The notes: generated by a model not told the origin, from the sequence alone. DNA of 64,000 nt from CAVQBJ01 sp963819075 (GCA_963819075.1 CAWFUP010000005.1:186001-250000); one strand, 5' to 3'; counted from the stretch's first letter, positions 18,729 through 28,149 are shown. Program-made: numbers and translations.

Positions 18729-19403
18729 TCAGGCGGTCGCGGCCGGGCCGGCGAGCCCGAGGCGGATCGCGAGCTCGGCCAGTCGGGCCCGCTTGGCGTT
18801 GCGCGGGACGACTCCCAGATCGAAGCGGTCGTACAACGACCGTAGGTGCGTCTTGACCGTGTCGCGCGAGAGGTGCAACTCGGTCGCGAGGGCGTCGATG
18901 CCGGCGGGCCATCCGTCGTTGAGCTCGTAGGAGCGCACGACGGCAGCGAGGACCCGCAACTGCGCGGGCGACAGGCTCAGCAGGGGGTTCGGCGTGTCGG
19001 GCCGCAGCGTCGTGCGGTCGCCGACGGCACTCGGCCGGACGAACAGCAGGTCCGTGTCGCCGACGCGGACCTGGTCGCCGCCGCGCAGGCGCTGGCGACC
19101 GCGGATCGGGCCGGCGTTGACCAGCGTCCCGTTCGTCGACAGCCCATCGTCCAGAATCGTCCACGCGTCGCCGATCGGGATCAGCTCGGCGTGAGCGCGC
19201 GACACCCGTGGGTCCCAGGCCAGCCCCACGTCGGCTCCTTCCCCCCGTCCAATGACGATCGAGCCACGTTCGGCGTCCAGCACCTGGAAGCACAGGACGT
19301 CCTCGTCGTCGCGCCAGACGAGGTACGCGTGCTCGTCGCGATCCATCTGCAGCTTGCGCTGCAGCTCGTGGGGATCCCGCGGGCGCGGGGCCGTCATCGT
19401 CAC
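18729..19403 (-). CDS. FHA domain-LuxR-like HTH regulator
   Basis: A 224-residue protein. The FHA domain (about 45-120) keeps IVIGRGEGADVGL, RVSRAHAEL and LSTNGTLVN, the residues that bind phosphothreonine. The C-terminal part (about 140-215) looks like a helix-turn-helix of the LuxR type: LSPAQLRVLAAVV and LATELHLSRDTVKTHLRSLY. It probably links Ser/Thr kinase signalling to transcription. The neighbouring secreted protease is a possible target by position only. An in-frame ATG at 19397 is an alternative start. Confidence 0.85.
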   Translation of the reverse strand: MTMTAPRPRDPHELQRKLQMDRDEHAYLVWRDDEDVLCFQVLDAERGSIVIGRGEGADVGLAWDPRVSRAHAELIPIGDAWTILDDGLSTNGTLVNAGPIRGRQRLRGGDQVRVGDTDLLFVRPSAVGDRTTLRPDTPNPLLSLSPAQLRVLAAVVRSYELNDGWPAGIDALATELHLSRDTVKTHLRSLYDRFDLGVVPRNAKRARLAELAIRLGLAGPAATA

Positions 19404-19743
19404 TCACCTCGCTCCGTTGGGCGATTCCGCGGATCGCTGTCTGCGCCGGATCGGCCGGGCGCACGCGCGGCTTGATGCCAACGCGGGCAACTCGGCGTGT
19501 GAACGAGCCGCCTATGCCCGCCTTCCTGGCGCGGCGAGCCTCCTGCGCTTCCCCGGTCCGCGCCATGCGCGCACCGGAGCGGGAGCGGAGGCGACGACCA
19601 CCGATCTCGGTGAACCCCGTCAGGCCTTCGCCTCGAGTGCGGTGGGGCCGGGAGCGCGAGCGATGTGAAGAGCGCGATCGCGGCCGCCGGGGACCTGACC
19701 AGCGTCACGCACGCGGTGACCCGGAGGTCGGCCCCGACGTGTC
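19404..19743. other. Gene-free stretch
   Basis: About 340 bp between the FHA regulator and the Vgb-like remnant. Open frames crossing it are arginine- and proline-rich antisense-type frames without recognisable motifs. It must contain the promoter of the FHA gene. Nothing else was recognised. Confidence 0.4.
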
Positions 19744-20250
19744 CTAAGCGCAGACTTCGAGACGGCCGCCCGGCCGGAAGCAGCCGTGCGGATCTCGGGA
19801 CCTGGGCTTCTGCTTCCAAGGCGACCATTCGGCGCCCTGGCAGACCTGTGGACTCCCTTGCTCTCCCGACCCATTCACGGTCGGAGCGTGCACCACTGGG
19901 GCCGGGACGCCGGAACCAACCTCTCCGACCGCCTTGGTTGTACCCTCGTCTGTGAACCACAAGTTGCCGTCGGCTCCCGTCGCGATGCTGTCAGGAGCGC
20001 TGCCGGCTGGCAGACCCGCGGAGGACTCCGTGATCATCCCGTTCGGTGCGATCCGTCCGATCACCGAGTCACGGTCGGTGAACCACATGTTGCCGTCCGG
20101 CCCTGGCGCAACGTCGAAAAGGAAGCTTGCGGCATGCACGCCGGTGGAGAATTCCGTGATCGCTCCGCTCGGAGCTATCCGCCCAAGATCAGCTCACCGG
20201 TGGCTGCGAAATCGCATGAGAACGTCGGGCCATCTCGTCTCCTGGCGGTA
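19744..20250 (-). pseudogene. Remnant of a Vgb-like (streptogramin-lyase-type) beta-propeller gene
   Basis: The readable part contains two complete propeller repeats of the Vgb/NHL type: APGPDGNMWFTDRDSVIGRI followed by APNGMITE, and ATGADGNLWFTDE. Upstream on the same strand a further repeat (RIAPSGAITEFSTG) continues beyond the first ATG, and before that a third block (FSCDFAATGELILG) is reached only by a one-base frame change near 20180. A stop in the shorter frame separates them. The propeller is therefore truncated at both ends: a full Vgb has about six to seven repeats. The remnant stops next to the ABC transporter genes. Confidence 0.6.
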
Positions 20251-20263
20251 GTGGTGTCGAGTG

Positions 20264-21079
20264 TCACCGCGCCTTCGGGGCCCAGCCGAATCGGCGGACG
20301 GCGATCACGAGCCCAGCGACCCCCCAGATCGCGACGATCAGCAGATCCCGCCACGCAAACCCGGCGCCGGTCGTGTACGGGTTGAACGCCTTGAGCAGCG
20401 CCTGCTGCAGGTGGCGGACCGGGAACAGATTGGCTACGTCGGTGAGCCAGTGGGGGATGCTTGCCTCCGGGATGAAGATCCCAGAGATAAAGTAGAGCGG
20501 CAGCATGATGAGCTGTAACACCGGCTGCGCGGAGTCGGCCGAGTTGATTGCGGTGACCAGCGCGTAGCCGAGCGCGCAGAACGCGATTGCGCCGATCGCG
20601 ATCGTGACGATGATCGCCGGGATCGTCCGCCCCGGCACGCGGGCGCCGTAGACGACGGCCCCGATCACAATCAGCACGACCCCGTTGACGATCGCGGTGC
20701 CGACGCAGATCAGCGCGCGGCTGGTGATGAGCACCCAGGCGGGTACCGGCGTGGAGCGCCGGCGCTTGAGGATCCCGGACTCGCGCTGGGCGGTGATCGA
20801 GATGACCAGGCTCATAAACGAGGCCTGGATCACGCCCAGCGCTACCAGCCCGGGCACGTAGTAGGTGGACTCCTTGATTGTTCCGCCCGGCACGCGCACG
20901 GTGCCGTTGCCGAAGATCGAGCAGAGCAGAATCAAGAACAGGACCGGCAGCGCCAGCGTGAAGAACCGTCCCTGGCGGTTGCGCATGAATGACAGCCCGT
21001 CGTAGCGAACCTGGCCGATGACCAGCGCGGCGCCAGATCGGCGAAGCGCGTGTGGCGCGTTGACACTTGTGGCGCTCAT
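20264..21079 (-). CDS. ABC-2 type transporter permease
   Basis: A 271-residue membrane protein with six helices and a cytoplasmic N-terminus (RYDGLSFMRNRQGRFF), typical of ABC-2 exporters. KRRRSTPVPAWVLI in the second cytoplasmic loop and PLYFISGIFIPEASIP before the last helices are family landmarks. It partners with the ATPase encoded directly upstream; the two overlap by 4 bp. Such DrrAB-like systems export hydrophobic drugs or lipids; the substrate cannot be read. Confidence 0.9.
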   Translation of the reverse strand: MSATSVNAPHALRRSGAALVIGQVRYDGLSFMRNRQGRFFTLALPVLFLILLCSIFGNGTVRVPGGTIKESTYYVPGLVALGVIQASFMSLVISITAQRESGILKRRRSTPVPAWVLITSRALICVGTAIVNGVVLIVIGAVVYGARVPGRTIPAIIVTIAIGAIAFCALGYALVTAINSADSAQPVLQLIMLPLYFISGIFIPEASIPHWLTDVANLFPVRHLQQALLKAFNPYTTGAGFAWRDLLIVAIWGVAGLVIAVRRFGWAPKAR

Positions 21080-22068
21080 CTCGGTGCCTCGGTCAGCTTT
21101 AGATAGATCTCCTCGAGCGTTGGGCGGTGAACCTCGATGTCCGACAGGTCGAGGCTGTTCTCGCGTGCCCAGTCGATCAGCGTGCCGAGCGCTTGCGTGG
21201 GTGCCTGGGTGTGTAGTTCAACGCGGCGATGATGGTCGTCCGCGATCACGGCGACAAGCCCGATCGGCAGGTCAGCCGGCTCGACCCCGGGCGGCAGCCC
21301 AAACGCGATCACGGTCGGTGCGGTGTCGCGCCCGCCGAGGCTCTGCGGTGCGCCATCAGCGACGATCTCGCCCGCCGCCAGGACGACGATCCGATCGGCC
21401 AGGTACTCGGCCTCCTCCATGTAGTGGGTGGTGAGGAAGATCGTCTTCCCGAGCGCTTGGAGCCCGGCGATCATCTCCCATGCCGCTCGCCGGGCTGACG
21501 GGTCAAACCCCGTCGTCGGCTCATCCAGGAAGACCAGCTCCGGATCGCCGACCAGTGCCAGCGCGACGTCCAGCCGCCGTCGCTGACCGCCGGACAGGGT
21601 CGCGCCGCGCGCCTCCGTCTTCTCCTCCAGACCCACCAGCTCGATCAGCTCGTCCACCGGGCGGGGCGCGCCATAGTAGGCGGCGTACATCATCAGGCAC
21701 TCGCGCACCGTCAAGTCAGGCTCAGCAGCCGACTCCTGCAACACCACCCCAACCCGCTCGCGCCAATCCCGGCTCGCATGCTCGGGATCGACACCGAGCA
21801 CCGAAACCTCACCACCGGTCCGCTTCAGGTAGCCCTCCAACACCTCGACAGTCGTCGTCTTCCCCGCCCCGTTGGGCCCGAGAAATGCGAACACCTCGCC
21901 GTGGCTGACCTCCAGATCGATCCCGCGTACTGCCTCGAGGTCCCCGTAAGACATGCGCAACCCGCGCACCGAAATCACCGTCTCCGAAGCAGGCCGATCA
22001 CGACCCGAGGCCGCCGGATCCGACTGTCTCGTGACCGGCACGCGATGATCAAGATCAGACGGTGCCAT
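21076..22068 (-). CDS. ABC transporter ATP-binding protein (DrrA-like)
   Basis: A 330-residue ABC ATPase. Walker A is GPNGAGKTTT, the signature is LSGGQRRRLDVALAL, Walker B is LVFLDEPTTGFD and the switch His is in TTHYMEEAEYLADR. The C-terminal extension of about 90 residues is usual for DrrA/CcmA-type exporter ATPases. First gene of a two-gene operon with the ABC-2 permease. The last base-pairs of its frame overlap the permease start. Confidence 0.92.
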   Translation of the reverse strand: MAPSDLDHRVPVTRQSDPAASGRDRPASETVISVRGLRMSYGDLEAVRGIDLEVSHGEVFAFLGPNGAGKTTTVEVLEGYLKRTGGEVSVLGVDPEHASRDWRERVGVVLQESAAEPDLTVRECLMMYAAYYGAPRPVDELIELVGLEEKTEARGATLSGGQRRRLDVALALVGDPELVFLDEPTTGFDPSARRAAWEMIAGLQALGKTIFLTTHYMEEAEYLADRIVVLAAGEIVADGAPQSLGGRDTAPTVIAFGLPPGVEPADLPIGLVAVIADDHHRRVELHTQAPTQALGTLIDWARENSLDLSDIEVHRPTLEEIYLKLTEAPR

Positions 22069-22689
22069 CGGTGCAAGAACCTCGCACCGGCGCGGCCGAC
22101 ATTCATCGGGTCAGACTCCGCCACGCCTGGGTGATTTCTACGGACTCACGGGCGCGGAACGCAACCGCTAACGCGTGACCGCCCAGCGCACCACCGCCCC
22201 GCGGGCGCTCGTCCCATCAACCGACGGCGGCGCGACGCCGCGAACACGACGCTGGCTCGCCGAGCGGCGCCCGCGTCCACCCCGACGCGGTGCCGCGCCT
22301 ACCCTGACAACTCCGGCCCACGCCGAAGGTGGTCCACTCTTCAACCGGCGCAGGTGGTCCAGTATTCACCCGGCGCCCACAAGCGATCGTAGCTCCGCGC
22401 CGTGGCGCTTCAATGCAGCCTCGCCGACTGCTGGTTGTTGAATCACACGCCTCACGGGGTCATGCTGGCTGGCCGTTGCGGTCCGCAACCAGAGGCAGGC
22501 CATGTTGGTACTGGCGCTCAGAGTCCGAAGATACCGGGTCTCGGCGACCTCCACCCACCCCGACTCCGACGCGAATCGAACGGGTTCTTGACCCGGGCCG
22601 TGGAAGGAGATGGAATGCGCGTTCGATAGGACACCGGCTCCAGACCCCGTCGTGAGCGAGGTGTGAGGCCCAACCAGCGGAGGTGCGAG
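22069..22689. other. Gene-poor stretch with possible IS debris
   Basis: About 620 bp between the ABC operon and the VOC gene. It holds a 25-bp tandem repeat (listed separately) of the kind found at IS21-like ends. A short leftward frame ends just before it (22366-22450, ending in ELRSLVGAG) but is not recognised. The rest shows no coding signature. Confidence 0.4.
22327..22376. repeat. Two tandem 25-bp repeats, possible IS21-like end
   Basis: Units at 22327-22351 and 22352-22376 match in 22 of 25 bases; both begin AGGTGGTCCA and end CCGGCGC. Repeated units containing GGTGGTCCA...TTCA are typical of multiple transposase-binding sites at the ends of IS21-family elements. No istA or istB gene is present nearby, so this would be a leftover end. 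The repeat is seen directly; the IS assignment is inferred. Confidence 0.45.
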
Positions 22690-23148
22690 ATGGCGGAGCT
22701 CCCACCGCCCCCGGAGGGGATTGTGCTGGCCCACTTCATCGTCTCGGACGATGTCGAGCGCTCTCGGCGCTTCTACACCGAAGTACTCGGCGGCAGAGTG
22801 GCCTTCTCCGGCCCTGGAGGGCTGGCCTACGTCGCGCTATCCGACAGCTGGATCATCGTCAACGTCGGGGGCGGCCCGACCGACGACAAGCCTACGGTCA
22901 CCCTGGAGACGCCACGCGATCCCGACCGGGTCAGCAGCTTCCTGAATATCCGCGTCAAAGACATCGCGGCCGTGTACGCCGAATGGAGCGCCCGTGGCGC
23001 TGAATTCCTGACGCCGCCCAAGCAGCACCAGTACGAGATCCGCTGCCACGTGCGCGATCCCGACGGACACATCATCGAAGTCGGACAAACCACGGACCCA
23101 GAAGGGGACTGGACGCCCGCTCACTGGCCATCCGAGCAGACGACTTGA
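22690..23148 (+). CDS. VOC-family (glyoxalase/dioxygenase fold) protein
   Basis: A 152-residue protein with two beta-alpha-beta-beta-beta modules: LAHFIVSDDVERSRRFYTEV in the first and SSFLNIRVKDIAAVYAEW in the second, closing with VRDPDGHIIEVGQ. Potential metal ligands are a His in the first strand and the final Glu. Members include glyoxalases, dioxygenases and resistance proteins, and the specific role is unknown. ATG 22690 has GGAGGT 7 bp upstream. It is followed 16 bp later by a dinucleotide-binding protein gene. Confidence 0.85.
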   Translation: MAELPPPPEGIVLAHFIVSDDVERSRRFYTEVLGGRVAFSGPGGLAYVALSDSWIIVNVGGGPTDDKPTVTLETPRDPDRVSSFLNIRVKDIAAVYAEWSARGAEFLTPPKQHQYEIRCHVRDPDGHIIEVGQTTDPEGDWTPAHWPSEQTT

Positions 23149-23164
23149 GAAACGGGTTCGGGTC

Positions 23165-23800
23165 ATGAGCACCGCGATCATCGGCACTGGAGGGCTCGGG
23201 TCGGTCATCGCCCGCCGGCTCGCGTCAGGCGGCGAGACCCTACGTCTCTCGAGCGCCGACGCAGAGTCGGCACGAACGCTGGCTGCGGCGATCGGGCGAG
23301 GTGCGGCCGCTGCCAGCGACAACCGCGACGCGTTGCAGGGCGCCGATGCCGTCATCCTCGCGCTGCGGTTTGGCGTGCTGAAGGGCGTCATAGAAGAGAT
23401 CGCCGACTCGCTAACCGACAAGCTTGTGGTCGTTCCGAGCAACCCGGTCGGCCTCAATGCACAGGGGAAAATCGTGCGTCTGCTGGCGCAACGGCAATCC
23501 TCTGGCAAGGTTGTAGCTGGGTGGCTGCCGGAGGGGGCGCGCCTGGCCATGGCGTTTGGCAGCATGTCGGGCGATCTCCTCGAGTCCTCTAGTAACCGGT
23601 CACCGGAGCTGGCCGTTCTCTTTTACGCGACGGACGACAAGCGTGCCGGCTGGCAAGTCGAACGGCTGATCCGAACGGCCGGCTTCGAGCCCGTGAAGGT
23701 CGGCGGCGTCGAACAGTCCGGTCGACTCGAGGTGGGCGGCGACCTTCACGATCTCGTAGTCGGCCCCGCGAACGCGCGGTCATTGATCCGTGGCACCTGA
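23165..23800 (+). CDS. NADPH-dependent F420 reductase-like protein
   Basis: A 211-residue Rossmann-fold protein of the F420_oxidored type. The dinucleotide motif is AIIGTGGLGSVIARRLA, followed by ADAVILALRFGVLKGVIEE and VVPSNPVG. The C-terminal half matches the family (RLIRTAGFEPVKVGG). It probably reduces or uses F420 or NADP on a small molecule. It is encoded directly after the VOC protein, suggesting a shared pathway, and just before an IS1182-like element. Confidence 0.82.
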   Translation: MSTAIIGTGGLGSVIARRLASGGETLRLSSADAESARTLAAAIGRGAAAASDNRDALQGADAVILALRFGVLKGVIEEIADSLTDKLVVVPSNPVGLNAQGKIVRLLAQRQSSGKVVAGWLPEGARLAMAFGSMSGDLLESSSNRSPELAVLFYATDDKRAGWQVERLIRTAGFEPVKVGGVEQSGRLEVGGDLHDLVVGPANARSLIRGT

Positions 23801-23897
23801 TCGCCTCGCCGCTATGGCCGGCCGGCTTCGCGGGAAGGTGGCTGGACGATCGCTTTCCCTTCTTCACCCAGGTTCATCGTGACGAGCGCCTCGGCGA

Positions 23898-25604
23898 GAG
23901 GCTGTCGGAGTATGCGGCCCGGGGAGGCATCGTGGCCTTCGGTGGCGAGAAATGGTGGCGGCGGTCGGGGAGAAACGTGGGCACTGGTCGCCGCCGGTGA
24001 GCTGTCAGGCGGTGCTGATGGTCCAGCGGCTGTGGAGCTTGAGCAGGTTGTGCGTCGCTGCGACTAGCCGCCACTCAGACAGGGCGGCAGATCTGCCTCT
24101 TCGCATGAAGCGATCGATGCGCCGGTTGTATTTGATCTGCCCGAACACGGGCTCGATCGTGATCTTCCGCTGGGCGTAGAGCTCCCGGCCGCGGTCGGTG
24201 CTCAACTTGTCGCGCATCGCTTGATAGACGCCGTCTTCCCAGCCGCGGCGTTTGCCCTCACGCATGTTCCCGTCCGACGGGACGAGCACCTCGATCCCCT
24301 GGTCGCTGATGGCCTGCATCTGCGGGTGATGCCAGTAGCCGGCGTCAGCGAGCAGCACCTGCGGTGTCGCGGTCACGGCCTGCTCGGCAAGTTCGCGCAT
24401 CGTCGCTTCGAACATCGGAGCGAGCTGCCCGAAGTCCGCTGCCGCGTTGGTGATCTCCGCGGCCAGGATCACCTGCTGATCGTTCACCGCGGCCTGGGCG
24501 TTGTAGGCCTGCCGCGGCGGGGTGCCCGCGGTGCGTATCACCCTGGAATCCGGATCAGACACATTGATCTTGCCCTCCGGCAGCTCCGGCGCGACGAACG
24601 GTTTGCTGTTGCCCTTCAGCACCCGACCCTTCGTGTCACGCGCGGTCAGGCGCCAGCGTTCATAGGTCTCGACCGCGGCGAGGTCAACCTGGCGGTTCTC
24701 TTCGAATCGGTCAAGCGCTTGCAGCATCCGGTCATCGCGATCGCGCGCAACCGGCACACCCTGGCGAGCGCGGTGAGCTTCCAGCTCCTGGCGTGCGACC
24801 CGCAGCCACTCGATCCGACCGCCGCGCCGCAGCACGCGACGGCTAAGAACCGTGGCCTCCAGGTCGATCTGGAGCTTCTGCGGTTCGGGCTTGCTCTGCT
24901 CATCTGCCGGACGGCCTTTGCGCTCAGCCAAGCGCCGTTTCGCGTCCGCCAAAGCCTGGCGGCGGGTCTCCGCTGAGCGCAACTGCTCGGGCAGCTCATC
25001 CCCGCGATCCTCGCCGTAGAGCTCGTCCTCGCGCCGGTCGGCCTCCTCCGTCTCACGGAGGATCTCTCTGACCAGCCCGCTGTAGGACCGGTTCTGATCC
25101 ATCGACGCGTTCGCCTTGAACTTGGTCCCGTCGATCGTGATCACCCCGACGGACACCAAGCCCGCCTCCGCGCACAACGCGAGCACGTCATCAAACAGCT
25201 CGGCGATGTCGTTCTCGTGGCGACGACGAAACTCCGCGATCGTGGAGTGATCGGGCGTGCGCATCCCGGTAATCACCTTGAACGCCACATCCTCATAACA
25301 CGCCCGCTCGATCGCGCGCGAGGACCGGATCCCCCGCGCATACGCGTACAGCAGCAACGACACCATCATCGCCGGGTCAAGCGCCGGCCGACCCGCCCCG
25401 CCAAGCCGCTACGCCCGGTCGAACCGGCTCAGATCCATCGCATCGACCGCGCCCAGCACCGACCACACCAGATGATCCTCGGGCAACCAATCAAATAACG
25501 ACGGCGGCATCAACAACGCCTGACCGCGCTCAGGGGAATCGAAATCTCGAGCCATAGCCCAAGTCTCTTAACCCACCAGACAGCACCGGTATTCCGACAG
25601 CCTC
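23898..25604 (-). mobile_element. IS1182-like insertion sequence
   Basis: A 1.7-kb element around one leftward transposase gene. Its ends carry 12-bp perfect inverted repeats, GAGGCTGTCGGA at 23898-23909 and its complement at 25593-25604. The 4 bp outside both ends are GCGA (23894-23897 and 25605-25608), a candidate target duplication. The ends and repeats are seen; the exact boundary by a base or two is uncertain. The transposase has an internal amber codon, so the copy is probably inactive. Confidence 0.7.
24005..25555 (-). pseudogene. IS1182-family transposase with in-frame TAG at codon 49
   Basis: From ATG 25555 the frame reads a normal transposase N-terminus (PPSLFDWLPEDHLVW) up to FDRA, then meets TAG at 25411-25409, and continues in the same frame as RLGGAGRPALDPAMM and onwards for over 450 residues. 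DDE motifs are present: IDGTKFKAN, LADAGYWHHP and EPVFGQIKYNRRI. The codon before the stop is normally followed by Tyr in such sequences, so TAC/TAT to TAG is the likely change. Re-initiation at the MM pair (25369) would lack part of the N-terminal domain. Confidence 0.8.
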
Positions 25605-25706
25605 GCGACGAAACGGAAGCGGTGGCGGTCTTGGGTTTCTGCCAGGCGACAGGTCTCGTGCGATCAGGGTGCGATAGGGCGTCTTCGCGCTCGGCGATTC
25701 GCCGGC

Positions 25707-26969
25707 TCACCCGGAAGGCGCGACCGTGGCGGCGCTGAGGACGTCGCCCGGGTCGGCGCTCATGGGCGACCTCACGTCCAACGCGGCTGAGGGACTTTCG
25801 GGATTCGAGATCGCCCGGGGCGCGCTCTCGGACGACTGAGCGCGCTGCAGGTGGCCGCGCATCCAGTCCAGCTCGAACGTGGCGGCCTCCGCGCGGCGTT
25901 CCATCGCGCAATGCTCGGCACCGGCGTATAGCTTGAGCAGGCCCTGTGGCGCGCTCGCCGCCAGCTCGATCGAGTCGCGTACGTCGCAGAGCGAGTCTCG
26001 GTCGCCGTTGACGACCAGTAGCGGCACGCGGATCTGCTCGTAGGCGCCGCGCAGCTCGGCGGCGAGGGCGCGCGAGGCGAGGGCGAGGGCGACCACGTTG
26101 CGGGCGCCGGTGACGTGGCGTAGCGCCTCGATGATGATCTGCGGCTTGCCGAAGGCGGAGAGTCGCGAGAAGCTGTGCCGCAGCGGCGGGCCGTCGGATA
26201 TCACGCAGGCGAGGCGGTGGTTGCCCGCGGCCAGGCGGGCCGCCCAGTAGCCGCTGAAGCTCACGCCGATGAGACCGATCGCGCGCTCGTCGATCGCGGG
26301 ATGACGCGCGAGCGCCTCGATGACCGCGTCGAAGATCCGTGCGGAATCGGGCGAGATCGGTGTGGGGCTCGCGTACGTGCCCGGCATCTCCATGGCGAAG
26401 ACGGCGAGCTGATGGCGCGCGCTTGCCGGGAGTCGCTGTACGGTCTCGGGCGTCGTCCCCTCCAGGCCGTTGATGATGATCACAAGCGGATGCGGGCCGG
26501 GATGCGTCGGCAGCGAGAGCAGGCCCTGGACCGGATGTTCGGGGGTCTCGATCGTCATCGTCTCCCACCGGTGATCGTCGCGGTCGAGGAGGCGCTGGAA
26601 GACCCGGCGGGCCTCGTGGTAGGCGCGCAGTCGTCCGGGGGTCGTTCCCGGGAAAGCCCCGGCGGAGTGGTAGGCGAGCGCGGCGCGTAGGGCTGCCGTG
26701 CACGCCTCGGTGCGTCCCTCGCGCTCATCGCGGTCGGCTTGCGCCTCCTGCTCGGCGGCGAGTGCGCCCCAGCGCTCGCACCAGTCCTTGTCGGCGAAGG
26801 AGCGGATCCCGCGCAGGTCCGCCTCGAGGCGCTGCACGGAGAGGCCGCCCAGACCGGCGTAGCGCGGGACGAACACAGCCGGCAGGAAAGGCGCGACGCC
26901 GAGACGCCGGGCGGCGTGGTCGGTAAGGCCGGTCTGGGCGAGCAACGTCACGGCGAGGCGCCTGAGCAT
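25707..26969 (-). CDS. Alpha/beta hydrolase (FrsA/DUF1100-like)
   Basis: A 420-residue cytoplasmic protein: an alpha-helical N-terminal region (1-135) and an alpha/beta hydrolase domain. The nucleophile elbow is GVSFSGYWAARLA, the oxyanion region is IIINGLEG, the acid is in VNGDRDSL and the His in YAGAEHCAMER. Esterase or peptidase activity is likely; the substrate is unknown. It is divergent from a tetR gene, with a strong palindrome in the 94-bp spacer, so it is probably controlled by that regulator. Confidence 0.82.
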   Translation of the reverse strand: MLRRLAVTLLAQTGLTDHAARRLGVAPFLPAVFVPRYAGLGGLSVQRLEADLRGIRSFADKDWCERWGALAAEQEAQADRDEREGRTEACTAALRAALAYHSAGAFPGTTPGRLRAYHEARRVFQRLLDRDDHRWETMTIETPEHPVQGLLSLPTHPGPHPLVIIINGLEGTTPETVQRLPASARHQLAVFAMEMPGTYASPTPISPDSARIFDAVIEALARHPAIDERAIGLIGVSFSGYWAARLAAGNHRLACVISDGPPLRHSFSRLSAFGKPQIIIEALRHVTGARNVVALALASRALAAELRGAYEQIRVPLLVVNGDRDSLCDVRDSIELAASAPQGLLKLYAGAEHCAMERRAEAATFELDWMRGHLQRAQSSESAPRAISNPESPSAALDVRSPMSADPGDVLSAATVAPSG

Positions 26970-27030
26970 GAGTCGGTCCTCTCGGTTTAAGGCAATGTGG
27001 TTGGCGTTTAGCCTAGCCCGGTCCCCGACC

Positions 27031-27052
27031 TAATGCAAGGCTGCTTGCGTTA
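27031..27052. promoter_or_regulatory. Candidate TetR operator
   Basis: Two 9-bp arms, TAATGCAAG and CTTGCGTTA, separated by GCTG, match as an inverted repeat in 8 of 9 positions. It sits 12 bp before the GTG of the tetR gene and in the shared spacer with the divergent hydrolase gene. TetR dimers bind such palindromes and usually repress both divergent genes. The palindrome is seen; binding is inferred. Confidence 0.65.
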
Positions 27053-27063
27053 ACCTTCGGCGG

Positions 27064-27705
27064 GTGACGAACGCCCCACCGCCCCGCCGACGCACCGGAG
27101 GCCGCAGCGCCCGGGTGCGCGAAGCGATCGTCAGCGCGACAGTTGAACTGCTGCTCGAGCATGGCCGCGCCGGCGTCACGATCCCCGCGGTGGCGGCGCG
27201 CGCCGGCGTAGCCGCCAGCTCGGTGTACCGTCGGTTCGGCGATCTCGACAAGCTGCTTGTGGATGTGCTGCTCGATCAGGCCGAAGTGGCCTTGCCGATC
27301 CCGGACACGGGCAGCTTCCGCGGCGACGCGGCCGCGCTGCTGGAGGGCGTGCGCGAGTTGCTCGCCTCGCCGCTCGGCCGGATCTTCGCGGAGGTGGTGA
27401 TGGGCTGGCAGGGCCCTGACGACGCTCCGATGCGCAGCGCCTATTGGACGCAGCGCCTGAGCCGGGCGGCCGTGATCGTCGAGCGCGGGATCGAGCGCGG
27501 CGAGCTCGCACCGGGGAGCGACCCGCGGCTCGTGCTCGAGCTCATGCTCGGTCCACTTCACGCTCGCGCGCTCACTGCCCCGGACGAGCTCGGACCCGAG
27601 CTTCCGCAGCAGATCATCGAGACATGCCTCTCGGGGATCGCTGGCCCAGGCGCGGTCCGGCCAGCTCGCCGGCCCCGCGGTCGCGCGCAAGTCTCGTCAA
27701 GCTAG
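27064..27705 (+). CDS. TetR-family transcriptional regulator
   Basis: A 213-residue regulator with GTG start. The N-terminal HTH is clear: VREAIVSATVELLLEHG, VTIPAVAARAGVAASSVYRR and FGDLDKLLVDVLLDQ. The C-terminal ligand domain is of the common TetR_C type with WTQRLSRAAVIVERGIERGE. It probably represses itself and the divergent hydrolase gene through the operator at 27031-27052. The inducer is unknown. Confidence 0.9.
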   Translation: MTNAPPPRRRTGGRSARVREAIVSATVELLLEHGRAGVTIPAVAARAGVAASSVYRRFGDLDKLLVDVLLDQAEVALPIPDTGSFRGDAAALLEGVRELLASPLGRIFAEVVMGWQGPDDAPMRSAYWTQRLSRAAVIVERGIERGELAPGSDPRLVLELMLGPLHARALTAPDELGPELPQQIIETCLSGIAGPGAVRPARRPRGRAQVSSS

Positions 27706-27789
27706 ACGGTGCGTTCGACCATCCCTTGCGGCCAAACGACCGCGCTGCCAGGCATCCGACCGTCACGGCCCGCGCACCCGGGTGGTCGC

Positions 27790-28040
27790 CATGGGCATCG
27801 TCCGTACCGGGTCCGCACTGACGATCGGCGTAGTGGCCGTGCACACGTCCGGCGCCGGCGAGGGGCGTGATCGAGGCGTCGCCGTAGGCATCGTCCGCAC
27901 CGGCGCCGCTCAGATGATTGCGTTCGTGGCGAAGCGCTCGCCCGGCGTCGACGAATGGCACGACCGAGGCGTCGCCAAGGCGATCGCGGGGTCCGCGCCG
28001 GCTACCGGACGAAAACGATCGTCCGCTAAGTGATAGCGGG
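27790..28040 (-). repeat. Dispersed repeat, copy A
   Basis: This gene-free stretch (27706-28149) is related to 28850-29000 and 35184-35250. Read on the minus strand it starts with a small hairpin (GGACGA...TCGTCC, about 28003-28023), then a CGCGATCGCCTTGGCGAC block, then a 26-bp segment at 27920-27945 that is identical (as reverse complement) to 28944-28969. Further copies of a GCGGACGATGCC-like unit recur inside it. Short frames overlap it in several phases, none convincing. It is not a recognised repeat family. Confidence 0.55.
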
Positions 28041-28149
28041 GTGCACTCGCGCAGTCGACGCTCGGGTGTGTAGCAGGCGAGCCCTGCATGGCTGGCTGAT
28101 GCGTGATGACGGCTCAAACTGACCGGCAGACGCGCCGATACCCTCCCGC

